Origin: Candidatus Omnitrophota bacterium | Lineage (GTDB): Bacteria; Omnitrophota; Gorgyraeia; B26-G9 | DNA: 36,843 nt | Reading direction: 5' to 3' | Assembly (NCBI GenBank): GCA_022013205.1 | Contig: JAKLQT010000244.1 | Coordinates: 1 to 36,843 of the forward strand | Part shown: one piece after another, positions 24,401 through 32,673 of the stretch | Position numbering within the stretch: position 1 is the first letter of the stretch | Layout: each line of letters begins with the position of its first letter | The notes under the pieces: model-generated | Seen by the model: the letters and a program-made list of their open reading frames with translations, nothing else | The model's database searches: none | What the model was told of the DNA's origin: nothing | Translations under genes and position numbers: made by a program

Positions 24401-26968
24401 AAAATCTTTGGGTATTAAATTGCTCCACAAAACCTGCTCTATAAATCCATATACTTTTCCATTTGCTTCTTTAAAATGCCTATTAAAAACACCATTTAAA
24501 ACAGGCTCTATGAGAAAATCCGACTTATCCAGGGCAATAAACACGTTTTTGATAATTTTAACATGAGAAATAAGTTCAGGATTAAATATTTCAAGGATAC
24601 TTTTAAAATCGGAATTATCCCCGTAAACTATTTTATATAGTAATACAGCTAGTACCGCATCTTTTAATTTTTTATTAGTAGAGTTAACCAAAATATCTTT
24701 TATTGTAGGATAGGCATCATTTAAGTCTAAAGTATGCTTCCATTTCTCGAAGTAATCCATGCCAAAAACCTGTTTATTTTCATCCTTATCATCCTTGAGC
24801 ATCTCCAAAAACAACTTTTGCACCCCCTGGTTTATCCTTTGACGCGCCGGATTTAGCAACCGCTCATTTTCAGGGTTTTTAATAAAATCTAACTCGAAAC
24901 CAAGTTCTTGGCATGTTTTCTCAATAGCCTCCTTCAAGTCTAATATGTCGTTTTCTTTGCTGTATATTTTTGTTCCTTTTGCCTTATTTTCATCCTCTCT
25001 ATAAATTCTCAAATATTCTCTAAATAGATTTCTATAATAATAAGAACTGCCCGTAAGATAATTCTCAAAAAGATAATTTTTGTCTTCGTGACTTATACCC
25101 AAATAGTCATTTTTTACAAAAGCCTCTTCAAATTTTCGAAATAAAGGATTATCAATGTGTGTTTGGAGAAAACTTGCGGGATTATCCCGGATAGTCTCCA
25201 CAACTTCCATTAAACCATCAACATTATTTTCTCTTAATTGATCCATTTGATCCGGGGTTAAGGAAGATAAAAATTTACCCAAAGAACGCAATAGAGGATT
25301 TTCTCCTGAAATTCCTTTCTCCCGCCAGGCGTTCATAATAATCAGCGGCGTTAATTCTACCCTTAACTCAGGATTTTCCTCCACTAATCTGAGTAGTAAT
25401 TTACCTAAATTAACACTTTCTTTCGTGCCTGAAGAAGATGCAATCAGCAGCGCGGAAATTTTGGTTTTTAACCACTGCCAATTTTCCGGCGTGAGTTTTA
25501 ACTCCTCAAGAGAACTGCATATCTCTATAAATGAATTCGATAAAACATATCCCACGTTCTGGTTGAAATACCTGCTTTGAGAGGCCTTGGCTAATAAGGT
25601 AGTTAAGGTATTGATTTCAGTTTTATATTGTTCGACAATCACAGACGTCCCAAAAGCCGTTAAAAGATGGTAAAATTTACCTTCCTCGGATTGGGCGATT
25701 TTCCCCAGCTCTCTGATTACAAAATTATAAATTTCAGGATCAAAATCATGGAATAGGGCTTCCTTAAGGATATCTTCCAGAGATAAATCGCTCCTGTCAT
25801 TTAGCGGGATAATTTTCCAGATAATCACCGCTAAAGATACCCGGTTATCCTGACTAAGTTCACTAATTAACGCTAAAAACTTTTTTTGCTTGGCTTTGCC
25901 GGATAACTGTTTGGAAAGAGCGGTTAATAATTTGTCCGCTAAAAAATTATATTCTCCGGCGCTATCATCTTTTTTATACACCTCATATACTATATTCCCG
26001 TTTCTCTTGATCTGAACACCGTCAATGCCAAATTTGTGCGTTAGTCCTATGTCATAATCTTTGGTTTTAATTAAAATACCGCCTTTAAACTTTACGCCTT
26101 TTAACGCGGCCATGGCCGAATCTATCGCCTTATTTGCCTGATAAAATCCGATGCGCTTTCTGATGTCCTTCTTATATCTATTCCATAACCAGGCTCCGCC
26201 GCCTAACAATAATGCCGAGCCAAGCGTACCTCCTACTACTTTTCCCAGAAAAGACAAATCTTTTTGCCAACCTTCCCTTTTCCTTTGCTTTTCCCTGTCA
26301 ATTGCCTCCGCGATTATTTTTTTATCGTCTTTAAATTTCTCGTCTACGAAGACCACCTTATGCTCCCTGTCCCCAATGAGAAACTGAAGCCTGGCGTCTG
26401 CTTTCATTCCCCATTCAGACAAGTTTTTTATCGCAACCAGATAATATTTTTTCGCGTCATCCTCATAAACCGGATATTTCGCGAGCAAGGCAATGCTTTC
26501 CTTTCGCCATTTTTCGTATTCATCCTGATGTTTCTTTTCTTCGTTATTCTGAAATATCGCCCATAAGCCTCCTATTTTTTTTCTATGCTTATCTTCTGCC
26601 TCTACCGCTTGTTTTAAATCCTGAGGAAGATTGCCGCGCAGGAAGCTAATATATTTTCTATGCTCTGCATCTTCATCTGCTCCTTCTAGATTTTGGGTTG
26701 TTGCCGCCGCTGATTTTTTTTCTGATTTCCCCAAACCGGCCACCCCAAAGGCCCCAAGCAAAAAATCACGGCGGCTGATTTTGGTACCCTTTTCCTGAGA
26801 TTCAGTAAAAATATTTTGCAGCGGGGCCTCTACCATATTTACCTTAGGCGCTAATAAACTTGCTCGTGTCGTATTGTCAGTAAATAAATTAACCCCGCAC
26901 CACGCGCAATCCATAACCAAAAACGCCTGGATTAATACAAACGCAATCAATCTGAATAATTTTTTCAT
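21410..26968 (-). CDS. Giant helical leader/tail protein with internal Tat-like motif (1852 aa)
   Basis: No homologue is recognised for most of the protein. Residues 1-25 are the family leader, SLLAP (37-41) its box. SRRDFLLGAFGVAGLG (65-80) is a textbook twin-arginine signal, unusually internal. Residues 241-262 form a likely membrane helix (LGKVVGGTLGSALLLGGGAW). About 270-1570 is almost wholly alpha-helical and hydrophilic, of HEAT/solenoid type. Near residues 1584-1680 a compact domain appears: GNYRGSTACQSCTYGTN, LTGYVVNGTNKAVVLLDENR, ITRRIVRLRI. I recall this C-x(2)-C...GY...NK...R-x(3)-RL layout from the C-terminal part of other large bacterial proteins but cannot name it. The protein ends INLELIEQAI. 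The promoter is at 27059-27087, and an A-rich start context lacks a Shine-Dalgarno site. Confidence 0.75.
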   Translation of the reverse strand: MKKLFRLIAFVLIQAFLVMDCAWCGVNLFTDNTTRASLLAPKVNMVEAPLQNIFTESQEKGTKISRRDFLLGAFGVAGLGKSEKKSAAATTQNLEGADEDAEHRKYISFLRGNLPQDLKQAVEAEDKHRKKIGGLWAIFQNNEEKKHQDEYEKWRKESIALLAKYPVYEDDAKKYYLVAIKNLSEWGMKADARLQFLIGDREHKVVFVDEKFKDDKKIIAEAIDREKQRKREGWQKDLSFLGKVVGGTLGSALLLGGGAWLWNRYKKDIRKRIGFYQANKAIDSAMAALKGVKFKGGILIKTKDYDIGLTHKFGIDGVQIKRNGNIVYEVYKKDDSAGEYNFLADKLLTALSKQLSGKAKQKKFLALISELSQDNRVSLAVIIWKIIPLNDRSDLSLEDILKEALFHDFDPEIYNFVIRELGKIAQSEEGKFYHLLTAFGTSVIVEQYKTEINTLTTLLAKASQSRYFNQNVGYVLSNSFIEICSSLEELKLTPENWQWLKTKISALLIASSSGTKESVNLGKLLLRLVEENPELRVELTPLIIMNAWREKGISGENPLLRSLGKFLSSLTPDQMDQLRENNVDGLMEVVETIRDNPASFLQTHIDNPLFRKFEEAFVKNDYLGISHEDKNYLFENYLTGSSYYYRNLFREYLRIYREDENKAKGTKIYSKENDILDLKEAIEKTCQELGFELDFIKNPENERLLNPARQRINQGVQKLFLEMLKDDKDENKQVFGMDYFEKWKHTLDLNDAYPTIKDILVNSTNKKLKDAVLAVLLYKIVYGDNSDFKSILEIFNPELISHVKIIKNVFIALDKSDFLIEPVLNGVFNRHFKEANGKVYGFIEQVLWSNLIPKDFKIQILNAAPEAIIAKALKINIKLARFIKDQRKDIENILGRLSEPAFKTQLNEIAYNLNREVTLHPAEMRIGEDQKNSLFEYLFSLENISQAKEIFDRFFRNNPERYKIEISSINELLKYLSIEDIKKIIRTIIEDPKQSLEEITNAVKQQLQGMPNADFIIRQAGWILSNLFVLQAKIEQLEPVSQGLSRQGKTVEDLISVLEEIDKAQKFPGLNLIAEGSNLSLLDILRFKLESISQEAKEDMLADGFQAIDALSIEKKDELFSELQTQFLGQPAGSQLRICLKVLFGITTDNTIILKIIDELKNGGNLTTLGGKALFIRYFLEENRYLLAENTVFYDYLENAVRLQDKKQQKEVFKQLRNLYQERKYAATKLSGEELKCFKEDINNLFQQITLSKITTQIPHIFYGILLRINSDTKTLNTFRQLIRSLNTNKNIHDQLATVKNKLYEQMVLLLTLNYDRSGELLAKLLEAIEQREGFPSPENSERFYDELMYYLEQYLKVIDTYKKSKDKLFPELINEIFESNSEAILNDLLSGKDINDAKIKDLSERLAMIDAEVLLARFKKFISIGNESVFLEKLRNYAANNPRFKWRDHQGRNIYNLIDIYLRSITDKEIYENILAALEAEIDGRFKQWKYESEDYKKTIDEIIDIEINKLSVKEQTALKKAFEQAQGETLYEKLHNLDGFAGLKSRIEKIKNWEKLLQYVITTEKGDKAAIEFTDDFYILFNIGNYRGSTACQSCTYGTNLSRGLTGYVVNGTNKAVVLLDENRNVITRRIVRLRILEDKDGNKQADIFVEESTQFGVREIDKLYAALDILSQKTGLPVAGSQYRPAVNDKVKEGAIEQYVFQLFRGRSEFDYSDCYGHSVPGTITAGLYQQTQPVVSTGLFDLLLKPMNTKTEQEIEEQYALEKVYKTEDAAEEEILRADIESNFDLRTAIFGKNDPSQAVISAESLPDVHMVKVDDPSEIQVKMLLESVSVKLEENLTINLELIEQAI

Positions 26969-27058
26969 TTTATTTTATTTTTCCCATTTTCAAAATACTT
27001 AATTCATTAAAACAAATAAAGTTATGATTATATTCTGTCATTTTAAAAAAGGCATTTA

Positions 27059-27087
27059 AGTATACCATATCTTTTCTGCCTTTACAA
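27059..27087 (-). promoter_or_regulatory. Promoter of the 1852-residue gene
   Basis: On the minus strand TTGTAA (27087-27082), a 17-bp spacer ending ATATGG, then TATACT (27064-27059). Confidence 0.75.
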
Positions 27088-27198
27088 GGGAGGCGGTAAA
27101 TATTTTATTGATGTAACATCTTAAAATACAATGTGTTATGTAAATATACCCGAAAAGAAAACCATTCTTTTGGCAGGAAAAACAAAAACTTGCGGTGA
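27088..27198 (-). repeat. Conserved upstream element, copy 3
   Basis: It matches 20321-20431 and 15265-15377, with AACCATTCTTTTGGCAGG, ATACAATGTGTTATGT and AAAACAAAAACTTGCGGTG on the plus strand. Similarity stops near 27200, about 70 bp before the end of the next gene. Confidence 0.65.
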
Positions 27199-27267
27199 AT
27201 TGTTTGCAGCCTAAATGATAAACAATGATATTTGAGAACATCCTTCTAATGCAAATTTCGGGATGAT

Positions 27268-30200
27268 TTATACGGCTGATTCTATGGTAGAGTGCGGCGA
27301 TAACGGTTGTATTGTGTGCCGCAGAGTGAGAGTAGGTACTTTTACATTTTGAACCTTCCCCTTGGAGTTAGGAACTACCCTTTTATCCTTTCCGCCTGGA
27401 GCCTGATTGATTTTAGAGATAGTCTCATGGGGAACATAAGGAACTATAATTTCTCCCAAATCCAGGATGTTTAACCGCGGCTTCTCCGGATTTCGCTTAT
27501 CAACATAATAAAAATCCACATTGTAACGCATTTTTGCCGTATCCATTACTCCGTTTTTTACCGGATGTCCTAACCGTGTAATAACCGTATCACTAATTTC
27601 AAACCTATTGACAACCCTGATATCTCCGCCTGTATACAGGGAACCGCTGGGGCCGGAATCTTTTGTCATCGCTTCCGCACTTTGCTTATATAATGTCATC
27701 AATGCTTTTTCTTCCAGCAAAGATAACCTCTCTTCCTTTACTGCTTGCTGAACACGGTTTAAAAAATCCGGCCGACAAAAATATGACCCGTAAGATTCCA
27801 CAAAAAAACTTTCCACCAGTTGCTTGCTTAAGTTACGCGCTTTAAGCTCCTTTTGCAAAAATACTTCGGGTAAAGCATGAAAATGAAAAGAGAAAACTCC
27901 GTTTATAAAACGCCGATCATCCAAGTTTTCGTAACTGTCGTCTTTTTCCGAATAAGACTGCACACTGTTCGGCCATAAAGTTCCGTCTTGTCTTAAATCC
28001 CAGATTCCTCCGTATTCGGTGGTGTGATCAAACATATCCTTAGCGCCGATTTCGCTCAATCTTGCGGCTAGTTGCGGATTATGCAAGGCCTTCTCTACGA
28101 GTACGAGGCGTAAAAGAGCCAGATTGGAAAATCTTTCAAATGCCGGACGTTCGGTGTAATCAGAAGACGGCTTTATTTTCTTTGGGCCATCTTCTGTCCA
28201 AATGGTTATCGGCAAATCATCCCTTTTCTGTCGTGGGAAAGCCTTACGGGTTAATATATCCTTAATTTCACGGATCATTGCCTGACGGTCAAACAGCATC
28301 TTTTCAAGCTCTGGCGAAATCTCATTTAAAAGCAGCACATCGCTGATAGTCACCCGTTCTCCCAGAGTTTCCAATCTGTTGATAATTCCTTCCATTCTTT
28401 CCCGGTTAAATTTTTCGGCTATTCTTATCACTGTTAAAAAAGAGGAGCTGTGCAATTGCCTGATATAAAAACGCGTCTTAATAAATGAAACTACATCCTT
28501 AAATCGCAAAGAAAAAAGCAGGCTCATTTTTTCGCGGTCCTTTGCAACCGAATCGTAGAGTTCGGATAATTTCATAAGATCACGGATATCTTTTGCCCCC
28601 CCGTAAAATTGTTTGATGATTTTCTCGCTGAACCTTAAGAAATTATTGTCCTTCAAGTTATGAACAAACCGTTTGTCCGAATACGCGGCCATGGCCGCTA
28701 TTTTCAGCGGCTTATAGTCACGATAATTCGTCTTTAAATCAAAACCAAGCCGCGCCAGTTTATCCAGCACAAAAACCGTCTCAGGAGTGTAGTTATCTGA
28801 AATGTCCAAGGCTTTCAACAATATTTTTTCCTTCGTCCCTTTCCCCGGATACATGCGGGAAAAGAAGGCATTGAGCTCATCATATATCGGCCGCATTGAC
28901 GGTTTTTCCAGATCTTCCAACAGATAATCTATTGTAAAAATGGAAATATTATTTGAAAATTCCACAATTTCAATTTTACTGAATCCATATTTTTTTTGTA
29001 AAATATTCGCGGCTTTGAGAAATTTCTCAACATCTATCAACTTATAACATAAAAACCACTGTAACCATGCCAGGGGAACTTTTCCCTCAACAAGTTCTCC
29101 TTTTTTCTGGAAATACTCAACAAAATATTCTTTCCATAGTTTACCCTTCTTTTGCGCCTCGAGGTCATATGCTTCTATCAGCAAACGCGCATTATTTAAG
29201 AAACCAACTTTGTCATAAAAATCATTCAGGGCCGTAAGCACAACAGGTTTGCCGTCCTCAATCCGGCTTATTAAGCGATATTGTTTCTTCAGCTTTACAA
29301 ATTTTTCGGCATTCTTTTTATCCAAATAAAAATCGCGTTCTTCCGGGTTGAGCAATATCTCAATAAACCGGTCAAATCCCAGGCTGCTTAACTGCCAATT
29401 TTTTATCAAAACATCATAGAGAGTAGCGGTAACAGGCGATTGCAACTGCTCATAAATTTGTTTGAAATTCAAATCATATTCCGCCGCTTTACCAAATATG
29501 TTCTCTTGCGGCAATACTACTGCCTTGAAATTTTTTTTCTCTAAAAGATTTATGATTTTGATCCTGGTTTTAACATCTTCCAATTTGAATTCCGGCATGC
29601 CTCTTGTCCTTAAACGCTGTATACTGTCATTCAACCGCCAAAAATCCTGCTGCGAACCATAAGCCTTAATAATATGGGTCATCACCCCCAGAGACATCCG
29701 GTTTTTTAATTCAGGATAGCGCGCAGTTAATTTATCAACGAATCTCCGGAAGTTACGGTTATCGGCAGAAGGAAAGACATAGCTTCCGGCATAGTCTGAG
29801 GTGAAATCAAGCTTACCGAGATTAGTATTAAAAAGGCTTAACAGGGAATCATAACGCATTAAAAAATCCTTAAACTCAGCGGGGCTCATCTCATCCGTCG
29901 CCCAAACCTCCAGATACTTATCTACAAGCTCAAGCTTTCTTAGATTAAAAGCGCCGGCTATCTTATATAACAATTTCCAGAATAAACTATCTTTCTGCCT
30001 ATAAAAACTACTTCTCAGTGACAAAACATCACTGTGACCGAGAAACTCGCTTACTGTCTCATATGCAACTCTCTGCGGATATTTATCCTTAAAATAGGAC
30101 CAGATCGTTAATGACAAGGGATGACTTAAAGATTCCATTTTATCCTTATCCACTTCAACCAGACTTTTAAAATCAGATACATCTTCGATTTTAACTCCAT

Positions 30201-31323
30201 ATGTTGAGCGGAGAAATACATATTGCCGCGCCCATTTTTTAACGGTTTTTTCGTAATCAATTTTCTCTCGCAATGGGCTTTCAGCAAGAGCAGTCAAAAT
30301 CCTTATATTCAGAAGGTAACTGATATCAAATTCTACGCCCAACGGTTTAAAATACTGTTTAAGAACAGAAAAAGACTGCGTTATCCGGCCGGACACAAAC
30401 TGCTCCAAATGGGGAGGCGATAAATATATATCCAGCGCTTGGGACAGATAATTGTTTGGAGTTATGTTATACATTTTTTCCAAAAAATCACAAAATACCC
30501 TAAACTCCGGACTTTTTAAAGTATGTAAATATATCTTTTTTTCTTTTTCCTCTTTCGTGATAATGGTAAAGATTTCTAAAAAAGGGACATCAGCGGTTTG
30601 CAAATCCAGATTTTCCGCCGCCCATAACAATGTTTCTTTAAACTCGCGCGAGGAGATAATTACCTTAATTTCAGCAAGAGTTTTTTTCAGGAGACTCCTA
30701 TCAAATTCAATCAATTCGAATGAAAATTGTTCGTTGAATTCCCGTAAGATTGAAAGCATTTGCGCATTTTCCAGGGTAAAAAATTTTCGTTTTGTAATAC
30801 CGGGATTCCTGCCCTTGTGCCAGTCGAAAACTAAATCCCATCTGTACCATCCCTGCGCCCTCAATATTAATAAGAGATCTTTCGCGGGAATGGATTCCAG
30901 TGTTACATCCCCGGCTATTAACTGCTCTCTGGTTGCCTGAAGTTCGGAAATATTTCTTGAGATGCCGGGAGGAAACAGCTGATGTCCGCTGAACCCAGGT
31001 ATTAGTCGGTCACCGGGTTGCATAAGCATTAAAAGAGCAGACATTGTTAATATGGCTTTTTTTATTTTACTCAGTCTTTTTGCTTCCAGAACAAAATCGG
31101 CATTGCCCTTTTCCGGAAGAACAATGTTTTCTGCTTGAAAAATCTGTTTTACATGTTCTTGCGAAATTTGGACGGCAGGAGCAAGCGTATCATAAGCTTT
31201 TTCTCCGCTAATGACCATGTCATTGCCGGCCATTCCCGTGGAAAAACAAAAAATTGGCGGAAAAATAAGTAAACTAATTAATTTTATTAATCTCGGGCTT
31301 AACTTTATTTTGTCTATCTTCAT
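27268..31323 (-). CDS. Large helical leader/tail protein (1351 aa)
   Basis: A hydrophobic leader (residues 11-32, ending STGMAG) is followed by YDTLAPAVQI (44-53), the family box, and a second hydrophobic stretch around residues 89-101 (KKAILTMSALLMLM). The body to about residue 1100 is helical with no recognised domain. The last 250 residues look enzymatic: GIWDLRQDGTLWPNS, FSFHFHALPE, SGPSGSLYTGGDIRV, YNVDFYYVD and RLNILDLGEIIVPYVP. The protein ends PHSTIESAV, a variant of the family tail. Its promoter (31507-31535) is of the family type, but the 5' untranslated region is about 180 nt and carries heptamer repeats. No Shine-Dalgarno site precedes the ATG. Function unknown; probably cell-envelope. 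Confidence 0.72.
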   Translation of the reverse strand: MKIDKIKLSPRLIKLISLLIFPPIFCFSTGMAGNDMVISGEKAYDTLAPAVQISQEHVKQIFQAENIVLPEKGNADFVLEAKRLSKIKKAILTMSALLMLMQPGDRLIPGFSGHQLFPPGISRNISELQATREQLIAGDVTLESIPAKDLLLILRAQGWYRWDLVFDWHKGRNPGITKRKFFTLENAQMLSILREFNEQFSFELIEFDRSLLKKTLAEIKVIISSREFKETLLWAAENLDLQTADVPFLEIFTIITKEEKEKKIYLHTLKSPEFRVFCDFLEKMYNITPNNYLSQALDIYLSPPHLEQFVSGRITQSFSVLKQYFKPLGVEFDISYLLNIRILTALAESPLREKIDYEKTVKKWARQYVFLRSTYGVKIEDVSDFKSLVEVDKDKMESLSHPLSLTIWSYFKDKYPQRVAYETVSEFLGHSDVLSLRSSFYRQKDSLFWKLLYKIAGAFNLRKLELVDKYLEVWATDEMSPAEFKDFLMRYDSLLSLFNTNLGKLDFTSDYAGSYVFPSADNRNFRRFVDKLTARYPELKNRMSLGVMTHIIKAYGSQQDFWRLNDSIQRLRTRGMPEFKLEDVKTRIKIINLLEKKNFKAVVLPQENIFGKAAEYDLNFKQIYEQLQSPVTATLYDVLIKNWQLSSLGFDRFIEILLNPEERDFYLDKKNAEKFVKLKKQYRLISRIEDGKPVVLTALNDFYDKVGFLNNARLLIEAYDLEAQKKGKLWKEYFVEYFQKKGELVEGKVPLAWLQWFLCYKLIDVEKFLKAANILQKKYGFSKIEIVEFSNNISIFTIDYLLEDLEKPSMRPIYDELNAFFSRMYPGKGTKEKILLKALDISDNYTPETVFVLDKLARLGFDLKTNYRDYKPLKIAAMAAYSDKRFVHNLKDNNFLRFSEKIIKQFYGGAKDIRDLMKLSELYDSVAKDREKMSLLFSLRFKDVVSFIKTRFYIRQLHSSSFLTVIRIAEKFNRERMEGIINRLETLGERVTISDVLLLNEISPELEKMLFDRQAMIREIKDILTRKAFPRQKRDDLPITIWTEDGPKKIKPSSDYTERPAFERFSNLALLRLVLVEKALHNPQLAARLSEIGAKDMFDHTTEYGGIWDLRQDGTLWPNSVQSYSEKDDSYENLDDRRFINGVFSFHFHALPEVFLQKELKARNLSKQLVESFFVESYGSYFCRPDFLNRVQQAVKEERLSLLEEKALMTLYKQSAEAMTKDSGPSGSLYTGGDIRVVNRFEISDTVITRLGHPVKNGVMDTAKMRYNVDFYYVDKRNPEKPRLNILDLGEIIVPYVPHETISKINQAPGGKDKRVVPNSKGKVQNVKVPTLTLRHTIQPLSPHSTIESAV

Positions 31324-31398
31324 ATGTCTGTTGAATTCGTTATATTCGTTTATCCCGTTTTTTTAGTTTTTCCGTTCTTAGGTCTTTTTGTTCTTTTA

Positions 31399-31455
31399 AG
31401 CTTGCGGCTTGTAGCTTGTGTAATGTAGCCTGTAGCATGAGTTCTATCAGCTATC
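31399..31455. repeat. Heptamer repeats in the 5' untranslated region of the 1351-residue gene
   Basis: AGCTTGC, GGCTTGT, AGCTTGT, GTAATGT, AGCCTGT, AGCATGA run head to tail from 31399 to 31440, followed by CTATCAGCTATCAG. They would be transcribed upstream of the ATG at 31323. Confidence 0.75.
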
Positions 31456-31506
31456 AGTTCTTTTAAATAGTTATGCTCTATAATCAAGGTTAAAAATAAT
31501 CGTTAA

Positions 31507-31535
31507 AGTATACACTATTTTTGAAAATTTCGCAA
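31507..31535 (-). promoter_or_regulatory. Promoter of the 1351-residue gene
   Basis: On the minus strand TTGCGA (31535-31530), a 17-bp spacer, then TATACT (31512-31507). Upstream, ATGTTGCAGCACAAAT resembles part of the conserved element (ATGTTGCAGTAATAAAAT in copy 1). The miaA stop lies at 31620, so the promoter sits between the two genes. Confidence 0.65.
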
Positions 31536-31619
31536 AATAATCAAGCGGTAAATATAATTTGTGCTGCAACATATTGATATAATTAAAGTTAAAGAAAAGG
31601 CTAAGTTAACGCGGCAAAT

Positions 31620-32555
31620 TTATTTATTCTTAGCGGATAAATGCACACAAATTTGGCAGGCAATCTCTTTAGGCTGGTCCTCTTTTCTTGTCCGGATCCA
31701 GACAATATCCTTATCCTGCCTGAACCAGGTCAACTGGCGTTTGGCAAACCGGCGCGTATCGCGTTTAAGTATCTCCACAGCCTCCGCGAATGAACAGTCC
31801 CCGTCTATATAAGCAAACAATTGCTTTATACCTAATACCTGGCACGCGGTCTTACTCAGCTTCATAACCTTAAGCCGCCTTGCCTCTTCCAGGGCTCCCT
31901 GCCGCAGCATGGCATCAACTCGGCCTTCAATCCGCTGATAAAGCTCTCCGCGTTCCCTTTCCAGGCCGAACATCATCACCCGATATGACGCGTCCAGGCC
32001 GCTGATTTGCGTTTTGAGTTGAGAGATCGGCTTTTTATTCAGTTCATAGGCCTCAAGGCTGCGGATAACCCTGCGCAGATTATTCGGATGAATCTTTTTC
32101 GCCGCCTCCGGGTCCACCTTTTGCAGCCGTTCATAGAGGTAATCATTTCCCTTTTCTTCCGCCAGCTTCTGCAATTTTACACGCAGCTGCTTATCTTTGC
32201 CTTTATCTTCAAATAACCCTTTGGTTAATACCCGCACATACAATCCCGTGCCGCCGGCAATAAGCGGGATGTGATTACGCGAATGAATCTCCGGAATCAG
32301 CTTTAACGCCTTCTCGCGGAAAAGCGCCGCGCTGTATTCTTCATCAAGCTCCAGGCAATCAATAAGATGATGCACTGCCCGCGAACGCAGTGCCGCGGAA
32401 GGCTTCGCGTTGAGAATATCCATGCCGCGGTAAACCTGCATGGAATCCGCGGAGATAATCTCCGCGTTTATAAGGCAGGCAAGCTCTACGGCAACTTCCG
32501 ACTTTCCACTTGCCGTCGGACCAATTAAAAAGATAACTAATGGTTTTTTTAACAC
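31620..32555 (-). CDS. miaA: tRNA dimethylallyltransferase MiaA (311 aa)
   Basis: It transfers a dimethylallyl group to A37 of tRNAs reading UNN codons, giving i6A37. Motifs: P-loop GPTASGKS (12-19), ISADSMQVYRGMDI with the catalytic Asp, AGGTGLYVRVLTKGLF, RRVIRSLEAYELNKKPIS, FGLERERGELYQRIEGRV and TRRFAKRQLTWFRQD. Length is normal. The start is GTG (32553-32555), supported by TAAGGA about 10 nt upstream; an ATG start is not available at the right place. The enzyme that completes this modification, MiaB, is encoded 2.7 kb away on the same strand, beyond the TPR-SPOR gene and a plus-strand gene. Confidence 0.95.
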   Translation of the reverse strand: MLKKPLVIFLIGPTASGKSEVAVELACLINAEIISADSMQVYRGMDILNAKPSAALRSRAVHHLIDCLELDEEYSAALFREKALKLIPEIHSRNHIPLIAGGTGLYVRVLTKGLFEDKGKDKQLRVKLQKLAEEKGNDYLYERLQKVDPEAAKKIHPNNLRRVIRSLEAYELNKKPISQLKTQISGLDASYRVMMFGLERERGELYQRIEGRVDAMLRQGALEEARRLKVMKLSKTACQVLGIKQLFAYIDGDCSFAEAVEILKRDTRRFAKRQLTWFRQDKDIVWIRTRKEDQPKEIACQICVHLSAKNK

Positions 32556-32599
32556 AATCTACGTCCTTACTTCGAAACTGAGACAATTATAACATACTT

Positions 32600-32668
32600 G
32601 AAGTCAGAAGTCAGACATCAGAAGACAGAAAAAATCAAAATCTGTATTCTGTTTTCTGTCGTCTGTCT
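32600..32668. repeat. Heptamer repeats in mirrored arrangement between the SPOR gene and miaA
   Basis: GAAGTCA, GAAGTCA, GACATCA, GAAGACA (32600-32627) are followed after an A-rich gap by TCTGTAT, TCTGTTT, TCTGTCG, TCTGTCT (32641-32668). The second set is roughly the complement of the first, so the region can fold into an imperfect hairpin ending right at the SPOR gene's stop. It could serve as a terminator in the minus direction. Confidence 0.7.
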
Positions 32669-32673
32669 TCTCC

